Assembly: GCA_052145115.1 (NCBI GenBank)
Contig: JBKQPG010000006.1
Location: 1 to 64,000 of the forward strand
Direction of reading: 5' to 3'
DNA: 64,000 nucleotides
Source of the DNA: CAIVVT01 sp052145115
GTDB lineage: Bacteria > Acidobacteriota > Terriglobia > Bryobacterales > Bryobacteraceae
Part shown: positions 24,837 through 34,280 of the stretch, one piece after another
Layout of the letters: the number at the start of each line of letters is the position of its first letter
Numbering within the stretch: position 1 is the stretch's first letter
Program-made: the position numbers and the translations under genes
The notes under the pieces: generated by a model
The model's input: the letters and a program-made list of their open reading frames with translations, nothing else
The model's database searches: none
What the model was told of the DNA's origin: nothing

Positions 24837-27263
24837 CTATTCAACCACGAAGCTAGTCTCGCGAGCCGAAGTGAAGCGGCCGGCCGTGTCGGCGGCTTTC
24901 AGTTCGGCCCGGTAAGTGCCGGGGGGCAGATCGGCCAGCGGGAGTCGCATGCCGACCGGGACCACCGGGTTGCCGGGGATGATCATCTTGTTCACGTTCA
25001 GGTAGCCGCTGTTCAGCTTCTCCGCGCCGCTCTTGCCGTCCAGGATGCGGAGCTGCAACTTGACGGTGGGAGGACTGGACGAGACCAGCCCGGGCGCATA
25101 GACCTCGACATAGAGCACCGTGTTGTCGGTCTGCTTGAACGCGTTGTCGCCGGAAGGAGTGATCTGCATGCCCTGGGCGACGAGCGTCTTGCGGTCCTCA
25201 ATGAGCGCCGCGTCCAGGCCCGAACCGAGGTTCTGGATGGGGCTGAAGTTCTTGCTGAGGACCACGCCGCTGAGGCTGAAGCGATTGTTGTCGAAGGGCT
25301 CGATGGTCAGCGGCGACTCCACTTTGCCGAAGCTCGTGCCGCCGGTGTGGAAGACCACCTTGAGGGTGTACTGGCCCGAGGCGACGTCGAACTGGCTCTC
25401 ATAGTGCAGCGGCTTGGACTTGAAGTCCTCGACCTCCTTCTTGCTGTTCATATCCAGCTTGAGGGTGTCGCTGAAACGGGCGGCCACGGCGCCGTCGGGC
25501 CTGGTGACCAGGCCGAGGATTGGGACCAGGGCATGGAACTTGCCCTTCTCCTTTTCGAACTTGATGCTGTCGGTGGGGATTTCCAGGGCCACGTCGACGC
25601 GGGCGATGTTGGGCGCGGTGTAGAAGAAGGGCGCCTCCATGGCGCCATGCACGGAGCCGGGTTCGGAGCTGGCGGCGCGGGCCTCCAGGTCCTGCTCGGT
25701 CGAATTGCCGGCCAGCACGTCGAGCGGTTTCACATTGCAATAACCGCTGCGGGCGCGCACGCTGAGGCCGCTGACGCCGGCCAGCTTGACCTGGATATTG
25801 TGGCAACTGCCCTCAGGAGACTCGGAAGGAGTGTAGCCCAGGAAATAAAACTCGTTCAGCTCCCGGCCGATCCTCTCCAGGCCGCCCAACAGGTCGTTGG
25901 TGTTGACGATGACAAAGCCGCCGGTGCCGGAGGCCAGGGCGTACATGAACTGCTGATTATCGGAGGCGCTGGGCGGGAAGGGCGGCAGGATCGTGCGCGA
26001 CTGGCCGTAGGGGTTGTTCAGGTACTGATTGGCGTAGGCGGGGTTCGTATTGGTGCCGCCGCCGCCGCTGCTGCCGCCGCTGCCTTTGGAGCCAGTCCCG
26101 GTGCCAGTGCCCGTGCCCGTTCCGGTGCCGGTGCCGGTGCCTTTGCCCGAACCGGAGCCGGTGCCCGTGCCGGTACCCGTACCGGTTCCCGTGCCAGTGC
26201 CCGTTCCCGTGCCGCCCGTTTTTCCACCGCCGCCGCCGGGAGATCCACCACCGCCGCCGGGGGATCCGCCCGGAGCTCCGCCGCCGCGCTGGAAGGCGAA
26301 CGCCACCGGGGCCAGGGTCGCCGGAGCCGCGACAGGGGACGCCACGAGAGAGGCGAGATGGAACAGCGACCGGCCGGCCGAGGCCAGCCCGCCGGCCAGC
26401 GAGGACGGCGGCCGGAGCGCGGCCGACTCCAGGGCGTCCGCCGGGCCGCGCGGGGTGAGCGCGGAGATGGGCGTGGTCAGGCCGCGCACGTCGATCGGAT
26501 AAACGGCGACGTTGGAGCGGTTACAGACACTGATGAGCGCGGTGAGATCGGACATTCCCTCAGGGTTGAGTGGAAAACCGGCCGTGAAGAGAATCAGGCT
26601 CTTGCGGCCGGGCACCGGGGCCAGATTCTTGGCCATGGTTCGCAATGCCATGAAGAGGGTTTCCATGCCGAAAGAGGCCTCCGCTTGGCCCAAGCTGAGT
26701 CCGCCGGTGGGGGTCATGTCGACCGGGGAAGGTCCCACGGAGGAAGTGTCGCCATTGGGCGCAGTGGTCGAGAATTTCACGCCGCTCACGACGCGCTTCA
26801 GGCGATCGGCATCGGCCGTGAAATTCTGCGTGATCTGGAGCTGGCCGGTGAAATTGGCGATGGCCATCAGGCGGTTGGGGCCGGCGTTGGCGTCGATGAA
26901 TTTGCCGGCCGCTTCGCGGGCGTAGTGCTGCATGGCGAAGTCGATGGTCGAATTGTCAAAGAACAGAACCAGATAATGGGGCTGGCTCTTGGACTGGGCG
27001 GCGGCGTCGGCTTCGAAGGAGAAGCTCTTGATGGCCTGTTCCTTGCCGTCCTCGAGGACGCGGAAGTTGTTCTGGGTGAGATCGTGGACGTAGCCGCCCT
27101 TCCGGTCGGTCACGACGGTGTCGACGATGACCAGGCGGACCTCCGATTTGATGACCGGCGTGGCCTCGGCCGGCGCCTGGGCGAGCGCGTGCGGCGCCTG
27201 AAACAGCGTGGCGGCGAGGCACAACAACCCCGCCCGCGAAAAGAACCGGTAGTTCCTGGCCAT
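24837..27263 (-). CDS. VWFA-related Acidobacterial-family secreted protein, Gly-Thr repeat
   Basis: An ~808-residue exported protein with signal peptide (FFSRAGLLCLAATLFQ to HALAQA). The family's opening strand VRLVIVDTVVTDRKGGYVHDLTQNNFRVLEDGKEQ precedes a von Willebrand A-like domain with DNSTIDF and SLILFTAGFP. A 6-base microsatellite encodes a Gly-Thr run (about residues 349-390). The C-terminal ~330 residues form beta domains shared with the next two genes only loosely. ATG 27263 has AGGGGA just upstream. Its likely place is the periplasm or cell surface, in adhesion or protein binding, but no function is proven. Confidence 0.85.
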   Translation of the reverse strand: MARNYRFFSRAGLLCLAATLFQAPHALAQAPAEATPVIKSEVRLVIVDTVVTDRKGGYVHDLTQNNFRVLEDGKEQAIKSFSFEADAAAQSKSQPHYLVLFFDNSTIDFAMQHYAREAAGKFIDANAGPNRLMAIANFTGQLQITQNFTADADRLKRVVSGVKFSTTAPNGDTSSVGPSPVDMTPTGGLSLGQAEASFGMETLFMALRTMAKNLAPVPGRKSLILFTAGFPLNPEGMSDLTALISVCNRSNVAVYPIDVRGLTTPISALTPRGPADALESAALRPPSSLAGGLASAGRSLFHLASLVASPVAAPATLAPVAFAFQRGGGAPGGSPGGGGGSPGGGGGKTGGTGTGTGTGTGTGTGTGTGSGSGKGTGTGTGTGTGTGTGTGSKGSGGSSGGGGTNTNPAYANQYLNNPYGQSRTILPPFPPSASDNQQFMYALASGTGGFVIVNTNDLLGGLERIGRELNEFYFLGYTPSESPEGSCHNIQVKLAGVSGLSVRARSGYCNVKPLDVLAGNSTEQDLEARAASSEPGSVHGAMEAPFFYTAPNIARVDVALEIPTDSIKFEKEKGKFHALVPILGLVTRPDGAVAARFSDTLKLDMNSKKEVEDFKSKPLHYESQFDVASGQYTLKVVFHTGGTSFGKVESPLTIEPFDNNRFSLSGVVLSKNFSPIQNLGSGLDAALIEDRKTLVAQGMQITPSGDNAFKQTDNTVLYVEVYAPGLVSSSPPTVKLQLRILDGKSGAEKLNSGYLNVNKMIIPGNPVVPVGMRLPLADLPPGTYRAELKAADTAGRFTSARETSFVVE
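26094..26219. repeat. Hexanucleotide microsatellite encoding Gly-Thr repeat
   Basis: Imperfect 6-base units such as GTGCCC, GTGCCG, GTTCCC and GTACCC repeated about 20 times inside the first VWFA gene. On the coding strand they read Gly-Thr, with a few Ser and Lys codons. Unit changes keep the frame, so slippage would alter only repeat length. Confidence 0.85.
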
Positions 27264-27291
27264 ATTCAATTCCCCTGCTTCCGATCCCTGC

Positions 27292-29175
27292 TCAAGGGAT
27301 CTCGACGGCGCCGTTTTCGGCGGCCATCATCTGACCTTCACTATCGCGCACCACGAGCCGGACAATGTAGCTGCCGGTTTTGACGTCAAATATTGATTTG
27401 ACGGTCAGGCCGGCGCCGAAGCGCTTATCGGCGTTGGCGAGCGTCTCATCCTTCAACGCCAGATCAACCACTTTCCGATTAGAGGTGATGTAGTTGCCAT
27501 TGGGGTCGAACAGCGCCGAGACGACCGTCACCGAGTTCTTGTTGCGGCCCTCCTGCTTGCGATATTGCAGCCGGCGGAAATCGATCCGGGCGATCACCGA
27601 GAGCCGCGCATCGATATCGGTGGACTTGAAGAACTGGGTATGCAGATCGACCGGGAAATCCTTGAGGACTTCGCGGTTGAAAACAGCGTCCTCGATATCC
27701 TGTTGCGCCTGCCCGGCGGCGTCGCTCTGCCGTTTGGGGGCATAATAGCCCTTGCGCGCCTGCAGCGTGAGGCCTTTGGAATTGGTCAAGGTGACTTTCA
27801 GGTTGTGGAACTTGCCGTCCGATTTCAGGCTGGAGGGTGAGAAGCCCAGAACGTAGATGAACTCGGGCGAAGCGGCCACCATCCTCAGACCGCCGGCCAG
27901 GTCATTAGTATTGTGAACGAAGGAGCCGCCGGTGCCATAGGCCACCGCGGAAAGAACGTCTTCCTGGGCCAAAGCTTCGTCGCCGGCAAACATGTTCTTG
28001 ATCCGGTTGACGTCGGGGCCGCCGTGGGCGGCGGCCTCGGTAGCGCTGAATCCGGGCAGCGTCCACAGGCCGCGGGCGTCCAGACTGCTGATGATGACGC
28101 TGGAGTGGATCGCGCGGTTGATCAAATCGGCAACTTCGTGATAGTAAAGCGGCGTGAGGAAGCCGGGCGAGGTCAGGATGATGCCGCGCTGGCCGGGCAT
28201 GGCCGACAGGCGGCGGACCACCTTGCCGAGGACATCCAGAGCCAGGCGGGTTTCATGCTCGCCGCGGCTGAGGGCTATCTGGGCGGCGGACCGCCAGGTG
28301 GAGTCCACGCTGGCCACCGACTCCAGTTGAGTGTTGATGTTCAGGCAAGAGATGGTTTCGGCGCGGGCGGCCTGGATGGCGATCTGATCCACCTTATTCA
28401 CCAGCATGTCAGCCATGTAGTAGGTGAAGTAAGGGCACTCGACGCTGCTCGAGCCAGGGCCCGTCGCGGGCCGCGGCTGCAGGCGCATCAGGGTCGCCTG
28501 GAGCTGCTCCTGGTCGGAGGTGAAATCGAGCATAGTCTGGCCGGAAGTGGTGTAAATGGCGGCGCGGTCGGAGGGCTTAAGCGACGAGGCCAGGAACAGG
28601 CGGGCGGCATCGCGGACCCGCGCCAGGTCGTCCCATTGCAAATGGACATCGTCAAACAAATAGGCCGTGAAGCGGGTTGCGATCACGGGCGGCGGGGTGT
28701 TGGCGGGTTTGGGCGCCTCACCGGGTTCGACGGTTTCAGGCTCGATGACAACGGGTATGTCGCCCGGCTTTTCAACCGTGAAGCGGCTGATCACCTGCGG
28801 CTTGCCGTTGTCCAGAATGCGGAAATCTTCCTTCGTCAGGGTGCCGACGGCGTGGCCCTTGTCGTCCCGCACGACGACGGTAATGGGGACCAGGTTGACC
28901 CGTGAGGTGAATGTGGCCGGCGCATCCCGGGTGGCGACTTCGGTGGCGGGCGCCGGAGCGGCCGGCGGCGTTTGCGGGCCCGCGCCGGCGGGGATGGCGA
29001 AGCTCAGAACCGCGGCTACGGCACACAGCACGCCGGCAAGCCGGAGGCGCGCGCGCGGCCGGGTGGCGGGTCTGGCGCCGGGCGGATTAATGAGGGACTC
29101 GGCCATCGGGTGGGGCGGCGTCCTCCGCGGCCGCGGCGATTCGGACGGGAGTGAAGCGGCCGCGGCGCTACGCAT
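27292..29175 (-). CDS. VWFA-related Acidobacterial-family secreted protein 2
   Basis: A 627-residue exported protein from ATG 29175, which has GGGAG 8 bases upstream; ATG 29106 is another candidate. A hydrophobic segment (RLAGVLCAVAAVLSFAIPAGA) is followed by FTSRVNLVPITVVVRDDKGH and LTKEDFRILDNGKPQ, the family's N-terminal strand block. The VWA-like domain includes TAYLFDDVHLQWDDLARVRD and GIILTSPGFL. It is strongly similar to the next gene over its whole length, a tandem paralogue pair. It lies 28 bases upstream of the Gly-Thr VWFA gene, so all three form one transcription unit. Confidence 0.85.
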   Translation of the reverse strand: MRSAAAASLPSESPRPRRTPPHPMAESLINPPGARPATRPRARLRLAGVLCAVAAVLSFAIPAGAGPQTPPAAPAPATEVATRDAPATFTSRVNLVPITVVVRDDKGHAVGTLTKEDFRILDNGKPQVISRFTVEKPGDIPVVIEPETVEPGEAPKPANTPPPVIATRFTAYLFDDVHLQWDDLARVRDAARLFLASSLKPSDRAAIYTTSGQTMLDFTSDQEQLQATLMRLQPRPATGPGSSSVECPYFTYYMADMLVNKVDQIAIQAARAETISCLNINTQLESVASVDSTWRSAAQIALSRGEHETRLALDVLGKVVRRLSAMPGQRGIILTSPGFLTPLYYHEVADLINRAIHSSVIISSLDARGLWTLPGFSATEAAAHGGPDVNRIKNMFAGDEALAQEDVLSAVAYGTGGSFVHNTNDLAGGLRMVAASPEFIYVLGFSPSSLKSDGKFHNLKVTLTNSKGLTLQARKGYYAPKRQSDAAGQAQQDIEDAVFNREVLKDFPVDLHTQFFKSTDIDARLSVIARIDFRRLQYRKQEGRNKNSVTVVSALFDPNGNYITSNRKVVDLALKDETLANADKRFGAGLTVKSIFDVKTGSYIVRLVVRDSEGQMMAAENGAVEIP

Positions 29176-29315
29176 CAATTCTACTCCCGCTGAAGCCCCG
29201 GGCCGGCTAAATCTGGAGCGCCGGGCGGGCGCTGAGAACGCGGTGTTGCACTCCGCCGGGTGATACGACGCCGCGGTTCCATCGCCGGGCCCGAAATACG
29301 CATCGCGACGCCGGG

Positions 29316-31097
29316 TCATGGGATGTCCACGACCGCGTTCTCCGCGGCCATCGAATGACTCTCGCCGTCGCGCACCACCAGCCGGACCACGTAGTTGCCG
29401 GGCTTGACGTCGAAACTGGTGCGGATGGTGAGCCCATTGGTGGCGGGCGTGGCGAAGCCGGCCAGGGTCACGTCCTTGAGGCGCAGTTCGACGATTTTCT
29501 GGGTCCCGGCGATGTAGTTTCCGCCGACGTCGAACAGCGCGGAAACGACGGTCAGATCGTCGGAGTTGCGGCCTTCGGCTTTATGAAATTGCAAGCCCCT
29601 CAGATCGACGCGGGCCATGACGGAGAGCCGGGCGGAGTCTTCGCTGGGCTTGAAAAACTGGGCATGAAGCTCCACCGGGATGTCCTTGACGACATCGCGC
29701 GTGAACACGGCGTCCTCGAGATCCTGGCGGGCCTGCTGCGCGGGCGTGATTTCACGGCGCGGGGCGTAATAGCCTTTGCGAGCCTGCAAAGCCAGGCCTT
29801 TGGGGTCGCGCAGCGTGACCTTCAAACTGTGATATTTGCCGTCGGACTTGAGGTTGTCCGGGGAGTAGCCCAGGACATAGATGAATTCGGGCGGGGTGGC
29901 CAGCCGGTGGAAGGCGCCGCTGATGTCGTTGTTGTCGTGGATCCAGGTTCCGCCCGTGCCGTCGGCCAGTTCGCCCAGCACTTCCCCGTTGATCTGGGCT
30001 TCCTGCTGCAGGTATACGTTCATCATGTTGACCACCTGCGATCCGCCCATCGGCGTGGGGGTGCTGGCATTGTAGCCCGGCGGGGTCCAGGCGCCGCGCG
30101 CGTCGAGCGTGTTAACGATGACTTTGGCGGCGATGGCCTTGTTGATGAGGGCGGTGATGTCGGAGTGCCCAAACATCTCGACGAAGAAGCCGGGCGAGGT
30201 CAGGATGATGCTGCGCTGGCCGGGCATGCCCGACAGGCGGCGGACCACCTCCTGCAGGACGCGCGTTGCCGCCTGGGTCGCCAGTTGCTCCTCGGAGAGC
30301 GTGTTGTTAGCCTGCATTAACGTCTCCTGCTGCGTGATATATGGATTCATGCTGCAGGCCTGGTACATGGCCAGCCCGACGCTCAAGGCATTTTGATCGT
30401 CCTTGTTCACGATCAGGTCGGCCAGGTAGTAGCCGAAATCGGGGCACTTGTTGGCGCTGCCGCCGGTTAACGGATTGGGGCGCAGGCGGGCTAGGGCGTC
30501 CTCGAGCTGGGCCCGATCGTCGGTGAACTCGAGCATGTCGCGACCGGACGTAGTGTAGATCGCCACCCGGTCGGTGGGCAGGAGAGACGCAGCCACGTGA
30601 CGGGCCGCAGCATCGCGGGCGTAGGCCAGGTCCTCGAACTTCAGATGGACGTCGTCGAAAAGATAGGCGAAGAAGCGCGTGGCGAGAACCGGCTCGGGGC
30701 GCGCGGGGGCGGCCGGCGCCTGCAGTTCGGGGTTCTCTTTTTGCACCACGACGGGCGTATCGGCGCGCTCGATGGAGAATCTGGTGATGATCTGCAGCTT
30801 GCCGTTATCGGTGAGGCGGAAATCGTCCTTCGTCAGGTGGCCCACGGCGTGGCCCTTGTCGTCGCGTACCACCACGGAAACGGGCACCAGATTCACCCGC
30901 GAGCTGAAGGTCGGGGTGGCGTCCTTGGTGACCACTTCGGCGGCCGGTTGCGATTGCACCGGCGGAGTGGGCAGCAGGAGCGGCTCCTGGGCGGCGGCGC
31001 GGCCTCCCGCGCGCGAGCCCAGGATCAGGCAGCAGACGGCCAATACCGTCCAGCGGATCAATGACTGACGGTTCGGAGCCGGCTGGCAGGCGTTCAT
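29316..31097 (-). CDS. VWFA-related Acidobacterial-family secreted protein 3
   Basis: A 593-residue exported protein from ATG 31097, with GAGGG just before it. The signal segment SLIRWTVLAVCCLILGSRAGG precedes FSSRVNLVPVSVVVRDDKGH and LTKDDFRLTDNGKLQ. The VWA-like region includes FAYLFDDVHLKFEDLAYARD and SIILTSPGFFVEMFGHSD. It is first in a three-gene run of the family. This and the second copy share closely matched C-terminal blocks such as LKSDGKYHSLKVTL and VVSALFD, so duplication is recent compared with the more divergent first protein. Confidence 0.85.
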   Translation of the reverse strand: MNACQPAPNRQSLIRWTVLAVCCLILGSRAGGRAAAQEPLLLPTPPVQSQPAAEVVTKDATPTFSSRVNLVPVSVVVRDDKGHAVGHLTKDDFRLTDNGKLQIITRFSIERADTPVVVQKENPELQAPAAPARPEPVLATRFFAYLFDDVHLKFEDLAYARDAAARHVAASLLPTDRVAIYTTSGRDMLEFTDDRAQLEDALARLRPNPLTGGSANKCPDFGYYLADLIVNKDDQNALSVGLAMYQACSMNPYITQQETLMQANNTLSEEQLATQAATRVLQEVVRRLSGMPGQRSIILTSPGFFVEMFGHSDITALINKAIAAKVIVNTLDARGAWTPPGYNASTPTPMGGSQVVNMMNVYLQQEAQINGEVLGELADGTGGTWIHDNNDISGAFHRLATPPEFIYVLGYSPDNLKSDGKYHSLKVTLRDPKGLALQARKGYYAPRREITPAQQARQDLEDAVFTRDVVKDIPVELHAQFFKPSEDSARLSVMARVDLRGLQFHKAEGRNSDDLTVVSALFDVGGNYIAGTQKIVELRLKDVTLAGFATPATNGLTIRTSFDVKPGNYVVRLVVRDGESHSMAAENAVVDIP

Positions 31098-31300
31098 AAC
31101 GACCCTCTTCTCCCTCGCGTCGGGTGCAAATCCGAGTTCCGGATGCCGGAAACGGAAGCGGAACAACCGATGCTGGTCCTAATCGATACTAAGCCCGCGC
31201 GGCGGTTTCGGTTCATGGCCCTTTAGGACTACCATGTCTGAGCTGCGGATGCTGGTTCCGGACGCGCGCCAGGCGCGGGGCAGACGTGCTCCACCGCGGC

Positions 31301-32077
31301 TCAATGGACGGCCGGCGCCGCCGCCGGCGGGTCGAGGCCGCCGGCGCGCAGGATCGCCTGCCCGGCAGGTGCCAGCAGGAAGCGCAGGAAGGCGCGGGCC
31401 CGGGCCTCGTGCGGCGTGCCCTGGACGACTCCGCCGGACTGGCGGATCGGCGGGTGGCTGGCGGCGGGCAGGAGCTTGGCGCCGGGCTTGGCAACGAGTA
31501 GCGTCCAGGACGTGATGACGGCGTCGGCGTTGCCGGTGGAGGCGTACTCGAAGGCCTGGCGGACGTTTTCGGCAAACACCGCCTTGGGCTGAAGCTTCGG
31601 CCACAGGCCCTGTCGCTGGAGCATGACCACCGCGGCGGCGCCATAGGGGGCGTGTTGCGGGTTGGGGATGGCGATGAGGAGGTAATTGGGGCCGGCCAAT
31701 GCCGGGAGATCCGGGACCGGCGCCCGGCGGGACCATACCCCGAGGCGGCCGCTGGCGTAACAGGCCACACTGTCGGCCAGCAGGCTGCCCGAAGCCGTCA
31801 GTTGTTGAACATATTGTTCATTTGCAGATAGATAGACGTCGTAGGGGGCGCCGTTCTCCAGTTGCCGGGCGAGCATTCCACTGGAGGCGAAGATGAACCG
31901 GACCGATCCTCCGCCGGCTGCGGTAAAGCCATGTGTGAGTTGGACTTCGAGAGGCGCGAGGTCGGCCGCCGCAGCCACCAGGAGCGGCCCGGAGGAAGGG
32001 GCGCGGTCCGCCGCCACGAGGCAAAGACTGGCACTTACCAAAAAGAGGAGAAAGTTGAGGGCGAATCGGCGAATCAT
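31301..32077 (-). CDS. modA: Molybdate ABC transporter substrate-binding protein
   Basis: A 258-residue periplasmic binding protein with signal peptide FALNFLLFLVSASLCLVAA. ModA-type motifs are LLVAAAADLAPLEVQL, IFASSGMLARQLENGAPYDVYLSAN and NADAVITSW. It would deliver molybdate or tungstate to a ModBC transporter, yet no modB or modC follows; downstream lie about 130 bases and then the VWFA genes. It is divergent from dnaK, and its start codon (32077) abuts the dnaK -35 box. It may be an orphan working with a distant transporter. Confidence 0.88.
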   Translation of the reverse strand: MIRRFALNFLLFLVSASLCLVAADRAPSSGPLLVAAAADLAPLEVQLTHGFTAAGGGSVRFIFASSGMLARQLENGAPYDVYLSANEQYVQQLTASGSLLADSVACYASGRLGVWSRRAPVPDLPALAGPNYLLIAIPNPQHAPYGAAAVVMLQRQGLWPKLQPKAVFAENVRQAFEYASTGNADAVITSWTLLVAKPGAKLLPAASHPPIRQSGGVVQGTPHEARARAFLRFLLAPAGQAILRAGGLDPPAAAPAVH

Positions 32078-32078
32078 G

Positions 32079-32099
32079 GTTGACAATAACCCACTCAGG
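32079..32099. promoter_or_regulatory. HAIR-like HspR operator candidate
   Basis: GTTGACA-N7-ACTCAGG matches 10 of 14 half-site positions of the known HspR operator CTTGAGT-N7-ACTCAAG with the exact 7-base spacing. It covers the dnaK -35 box, where a repressor would block RNA polymerase. An hspR gene lies at the end of this operon, which fits. The left half-site is weak. Confidence 0.45.
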
Positions 32100-32108
32100 T
32101 TACATACT
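32080..32108 (+). promoter_or_regulatory. Sigma-70-type promoter of dnaK
   Basis: A perfect -35 TTGACA (32080-32085), 17-base spacer and -10 CATACT (32103-32108). Transcription would start near 32115, leaving a 5' leader of about 100 bases before the dnaK ATG at 32216. Confidence 0.65.
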
Positions 32109-32215
32109 ATGAACAGGCGCAGTGGCGCGGCAGGTTGCAATCAACCGGTCAGCGCTGGCAACGCCCACAGATCCAGTTTCAACGACTTCTTGCGACGAAC
32201 CAAGGACAAAGCAAC

Positions 32216-34132
32216 ATGAACAAGATCATCGGTATCGACCTCGGCACCACGAACTCAGTGGTAGCGGTGGTGGAGGGCGGACAGCCCGTAGTCATTCCGA
32301 ATCAGGAGGGAGGGCGAACGACGCCCTCGGTGGTTGGTTTCACCAAGACCGGCGACCGGCTGGTGGGCCAGGTGGCAAAGCGCCAGGCGGTGACCAATCC
32401 GGAGAACACGGTTTACTCGATCAAGCGCTTCATGGGGCGGCGGTTTGACGAAGTCTCCGAAGAGATGAAGCTGGTGCCGTACCGGGTGGCGCGCGGCGAA
32501 GGTGGCGACGCCCGCGTGGAGGCGCAAGGCAAGAAGTATTCGCCGCCCGAAGTGTCGGCCATGATTCTGACCAAGCTGAAGGAGGCCGCCGAGGCCTACC
32601 TGGGTGAAAAGGTGACGCGGGCGGTGATCACCGTGCCGGCGTACTTCAACGATGCCCAGCGCCAGGCCACCAAGGACGCCGGCCAGGTGGCGGGCCTGGA
32701 GGTGATGCGGATCATCAATGAGCCCACGGCCGCGGCGCTGGCCTACGGCCTGGACAAGAAGAAGGAAGAACGGATCGCGGTCTACGATTTCGGCGGCGGC
32801 ACGTTCGACATCTCGATCCTGGAGGTGGGCGACGGCGTGGTGGAGGTGAAGTCGACCAACGGCGACACGCACCTCGGCGGCGACAACATCGATCAGCGGC
32901 TGGTGGACTGGCTGATCACCGAGTTCAAGACGGAAACGGGCGTCGACCTGTCGAAGGACCGGATGGCGCTGCAGCGGCTGAGGGAAGCGGCGGAAAAGGC
33001 CAAGATCGAGCTCAGTTCGGCGATGGAGACCGAGATCAACCTGCCGTTCATTTACGGCGATCCGCAGACCGGGCCGAAGCACATGGTGAAGAGCCTGACG
33101 CGGGCACGGTTCGAACAGATGGTGGAGGACATTCTGGAGCGCTCGGTGGGCCCCTGCAAGCAGGCCCTGAGCGACGCCGGAATCGCGGTCGAACAGATCG
33201 ACGAAGTGGTGCTGGTGGGCGGTTCGACGAGAATCCCGCGCGTGCAGCAGATCGTGCGCGAGGTTTTCAAGAAGGAACCGAATAAGACGGTCAATCCGGA
33301 CGAGGTGGTGGCCGTGGGCGCGGCGGTGCAGGGCGGCGTGCTGGGCGGCGAGGTGAAGGACGTCCTGCTGCTGGACGTCACGCCGCTTTCGCTGGGCATC
33401 GAGACGCTGGGCGGCGTCTTCACTAAGCTGATCGAGCGCAACACCACCGTGCCGACGCGCAAGAGCGAGGTCTTCTCGACCGCGGCCGACAGCCAGACCT
33501 CGGTGGAGATCAAGGTCTATCAGGGCGAGCGGTCGATGTCCAAGGACAACCGGCTGCTGGGCGTGTTCCAGTTGGTGGGCATTCCGCCGGCGCCGCGCGG
33601 CATCCCGCAGATCGAGGTGACGTTCGACATCGACGCCAACGGCATCCTGCACGTGTCGGCCAAGGATCGCGGCACCGGCAACGAGCAGAAGATCACCATC
33701 ACCTCCTCCTCGGGCCTGAGCAAGGACGAGGTGGAGAAGCTGGCGCGGGACGCTGACTCGCACAAGGCCGAGGACGCGCGTCGCAAGGATGAGATCGAGG
33801 CGCGCAACCAGCTCGACTCGATGGTTTACACCTCGGAGAAGATGCTGAAGGAGCATCACGACAAGATCTCCGAGGCCGAGGCCACGGCCGTTCAGGATGC
33901 CCTGGCGGAGGCTAAGAAGGCGATGGGGTCGGGCAGCGTCGAGACCATGCGCCAGGCGCAGGATCAACTGACCAAGGCCAGCCATAAGCTGGCCGAGGCG
34001 ATGTACCGGGCGGCGGGTGCGCAGGGCACGCCGGGCGACGGATCCGCGGCCGGGGGCGCCAAGGACGCGGGCGCCGCCAAGGACACCGTCGTGGATGCCG
34101 AGTTCGTCGACGTGGACGACAAGAAGAAGTAA
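32216..34132 (+). CDS. dnaK: Chaperone protein DnaK (Hsp70)
   Basis: A 638-residue cytosolic Hsp70 that binds unfolded proteins in an ATP-driven cycle with DnaJ and GrpE. It starts IIGIDLGTTNSVVAVVEGG and contains AYFNDAQRQATKDAG, IINEPTAAALAYGLDK, VYDFGGGTFDISILE and VLVGGSTRIPRVQ in the nucleotide domain. The linker DVLLLDVTPLSLGIE and substrate domain follow, and the tail ends DAEFVDVDDKKK. The length is normal. dnaJ and hspR follow; no grpE lies between, so it must be elsewhere. Confidence 0.98.
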   Translation: MNKIIGIDLGTTNSVVAVVEGGQPVVIPNQEGGRTTPSVVGFTKTGDRLVGQVAKRQAVTNPENTVYSIKRFMGRRFDEVSEEMKLVPYRVARGEGGDARVEAQGKKYSPPEVSAMILTKLKEAAEAYLGEKVTRAVITVPAYFNDAQRQATKDAGQVAGLEVMRIINEPTAAALAYGLDKKKEERIAVYDFGGGTFDISILEVGDGVVEVKSTNGDTHLGGDNIDQRLVDWLITEFKTETGVDLSKDRMALQRLREAAEKAKIELSSAMETEINLPFIYGDPQTGPKHMVKSLTRARFEQMVEDILERSVGPCKQALSDAGIAVEQIDEVVLVGGSTRIPRVQQIVREVFKKEPNKTVNPDEVVAVGAAVQGGVLGGEVKDVLLLDVTPLSLGIETLGGVFTKLIERNTTVPTRKSEVFSTAADSQTSVEIKVYQGERSMSKDNRLLGVFQLVGIPPAPRGIPQIEVTFDIDANGILHVSAKDRGTGNEQKITITSSSGLSKDEVEKLARDADSHKAEDARRKDEIEARNQLDSMVYTSEKMLKEHHDKISEAEATAVQDALAEAKKAMGSGSVETMRQAQDQLTKASHKLAEAMYRAAGAQGTPGDGSAAGGAKDAGAAKDTVVDAEFVDVDDKKK

Positions 34133-34280
34133 GCGCGCGCCGGAGCGGCGGCCGGCAAGGTGCTGCTCCGGCAGCGTGACGGCCAAGCCGATGGCGGGCT
34201 GGTGCCGGGCTCGGGCGGGAGCACTCTCGAGGGACTTAGGGTCGCGGCCCGGCGGGCAGGGGATGGAAAGGGTTCAAAAA

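Noticed and set aside
26094..26219. Possible CRISPR-like array
   Set aside because: Six-base units without spacers inside a coding frame: a microsatellite.
24795..27383. 862-residue plus-strand frame opposite the first VWFA gene
   Set aside because: Antisense shadow; the real gene has a signal peptide, ribosome-binding site and family motifs.
32255..34186. 643-residue minus-strand frame opposite dnaK
   Set aside because: Antisense shadow of a clear dnaK, rich in His/Arg/Leu, with no family features.
34133..34280. Missing grpE between dnaK and dnaJ
   Set aside because: The 148-base gap is too short and has no coding sequence, so the gene must be elsewhere; not a pseudogene.
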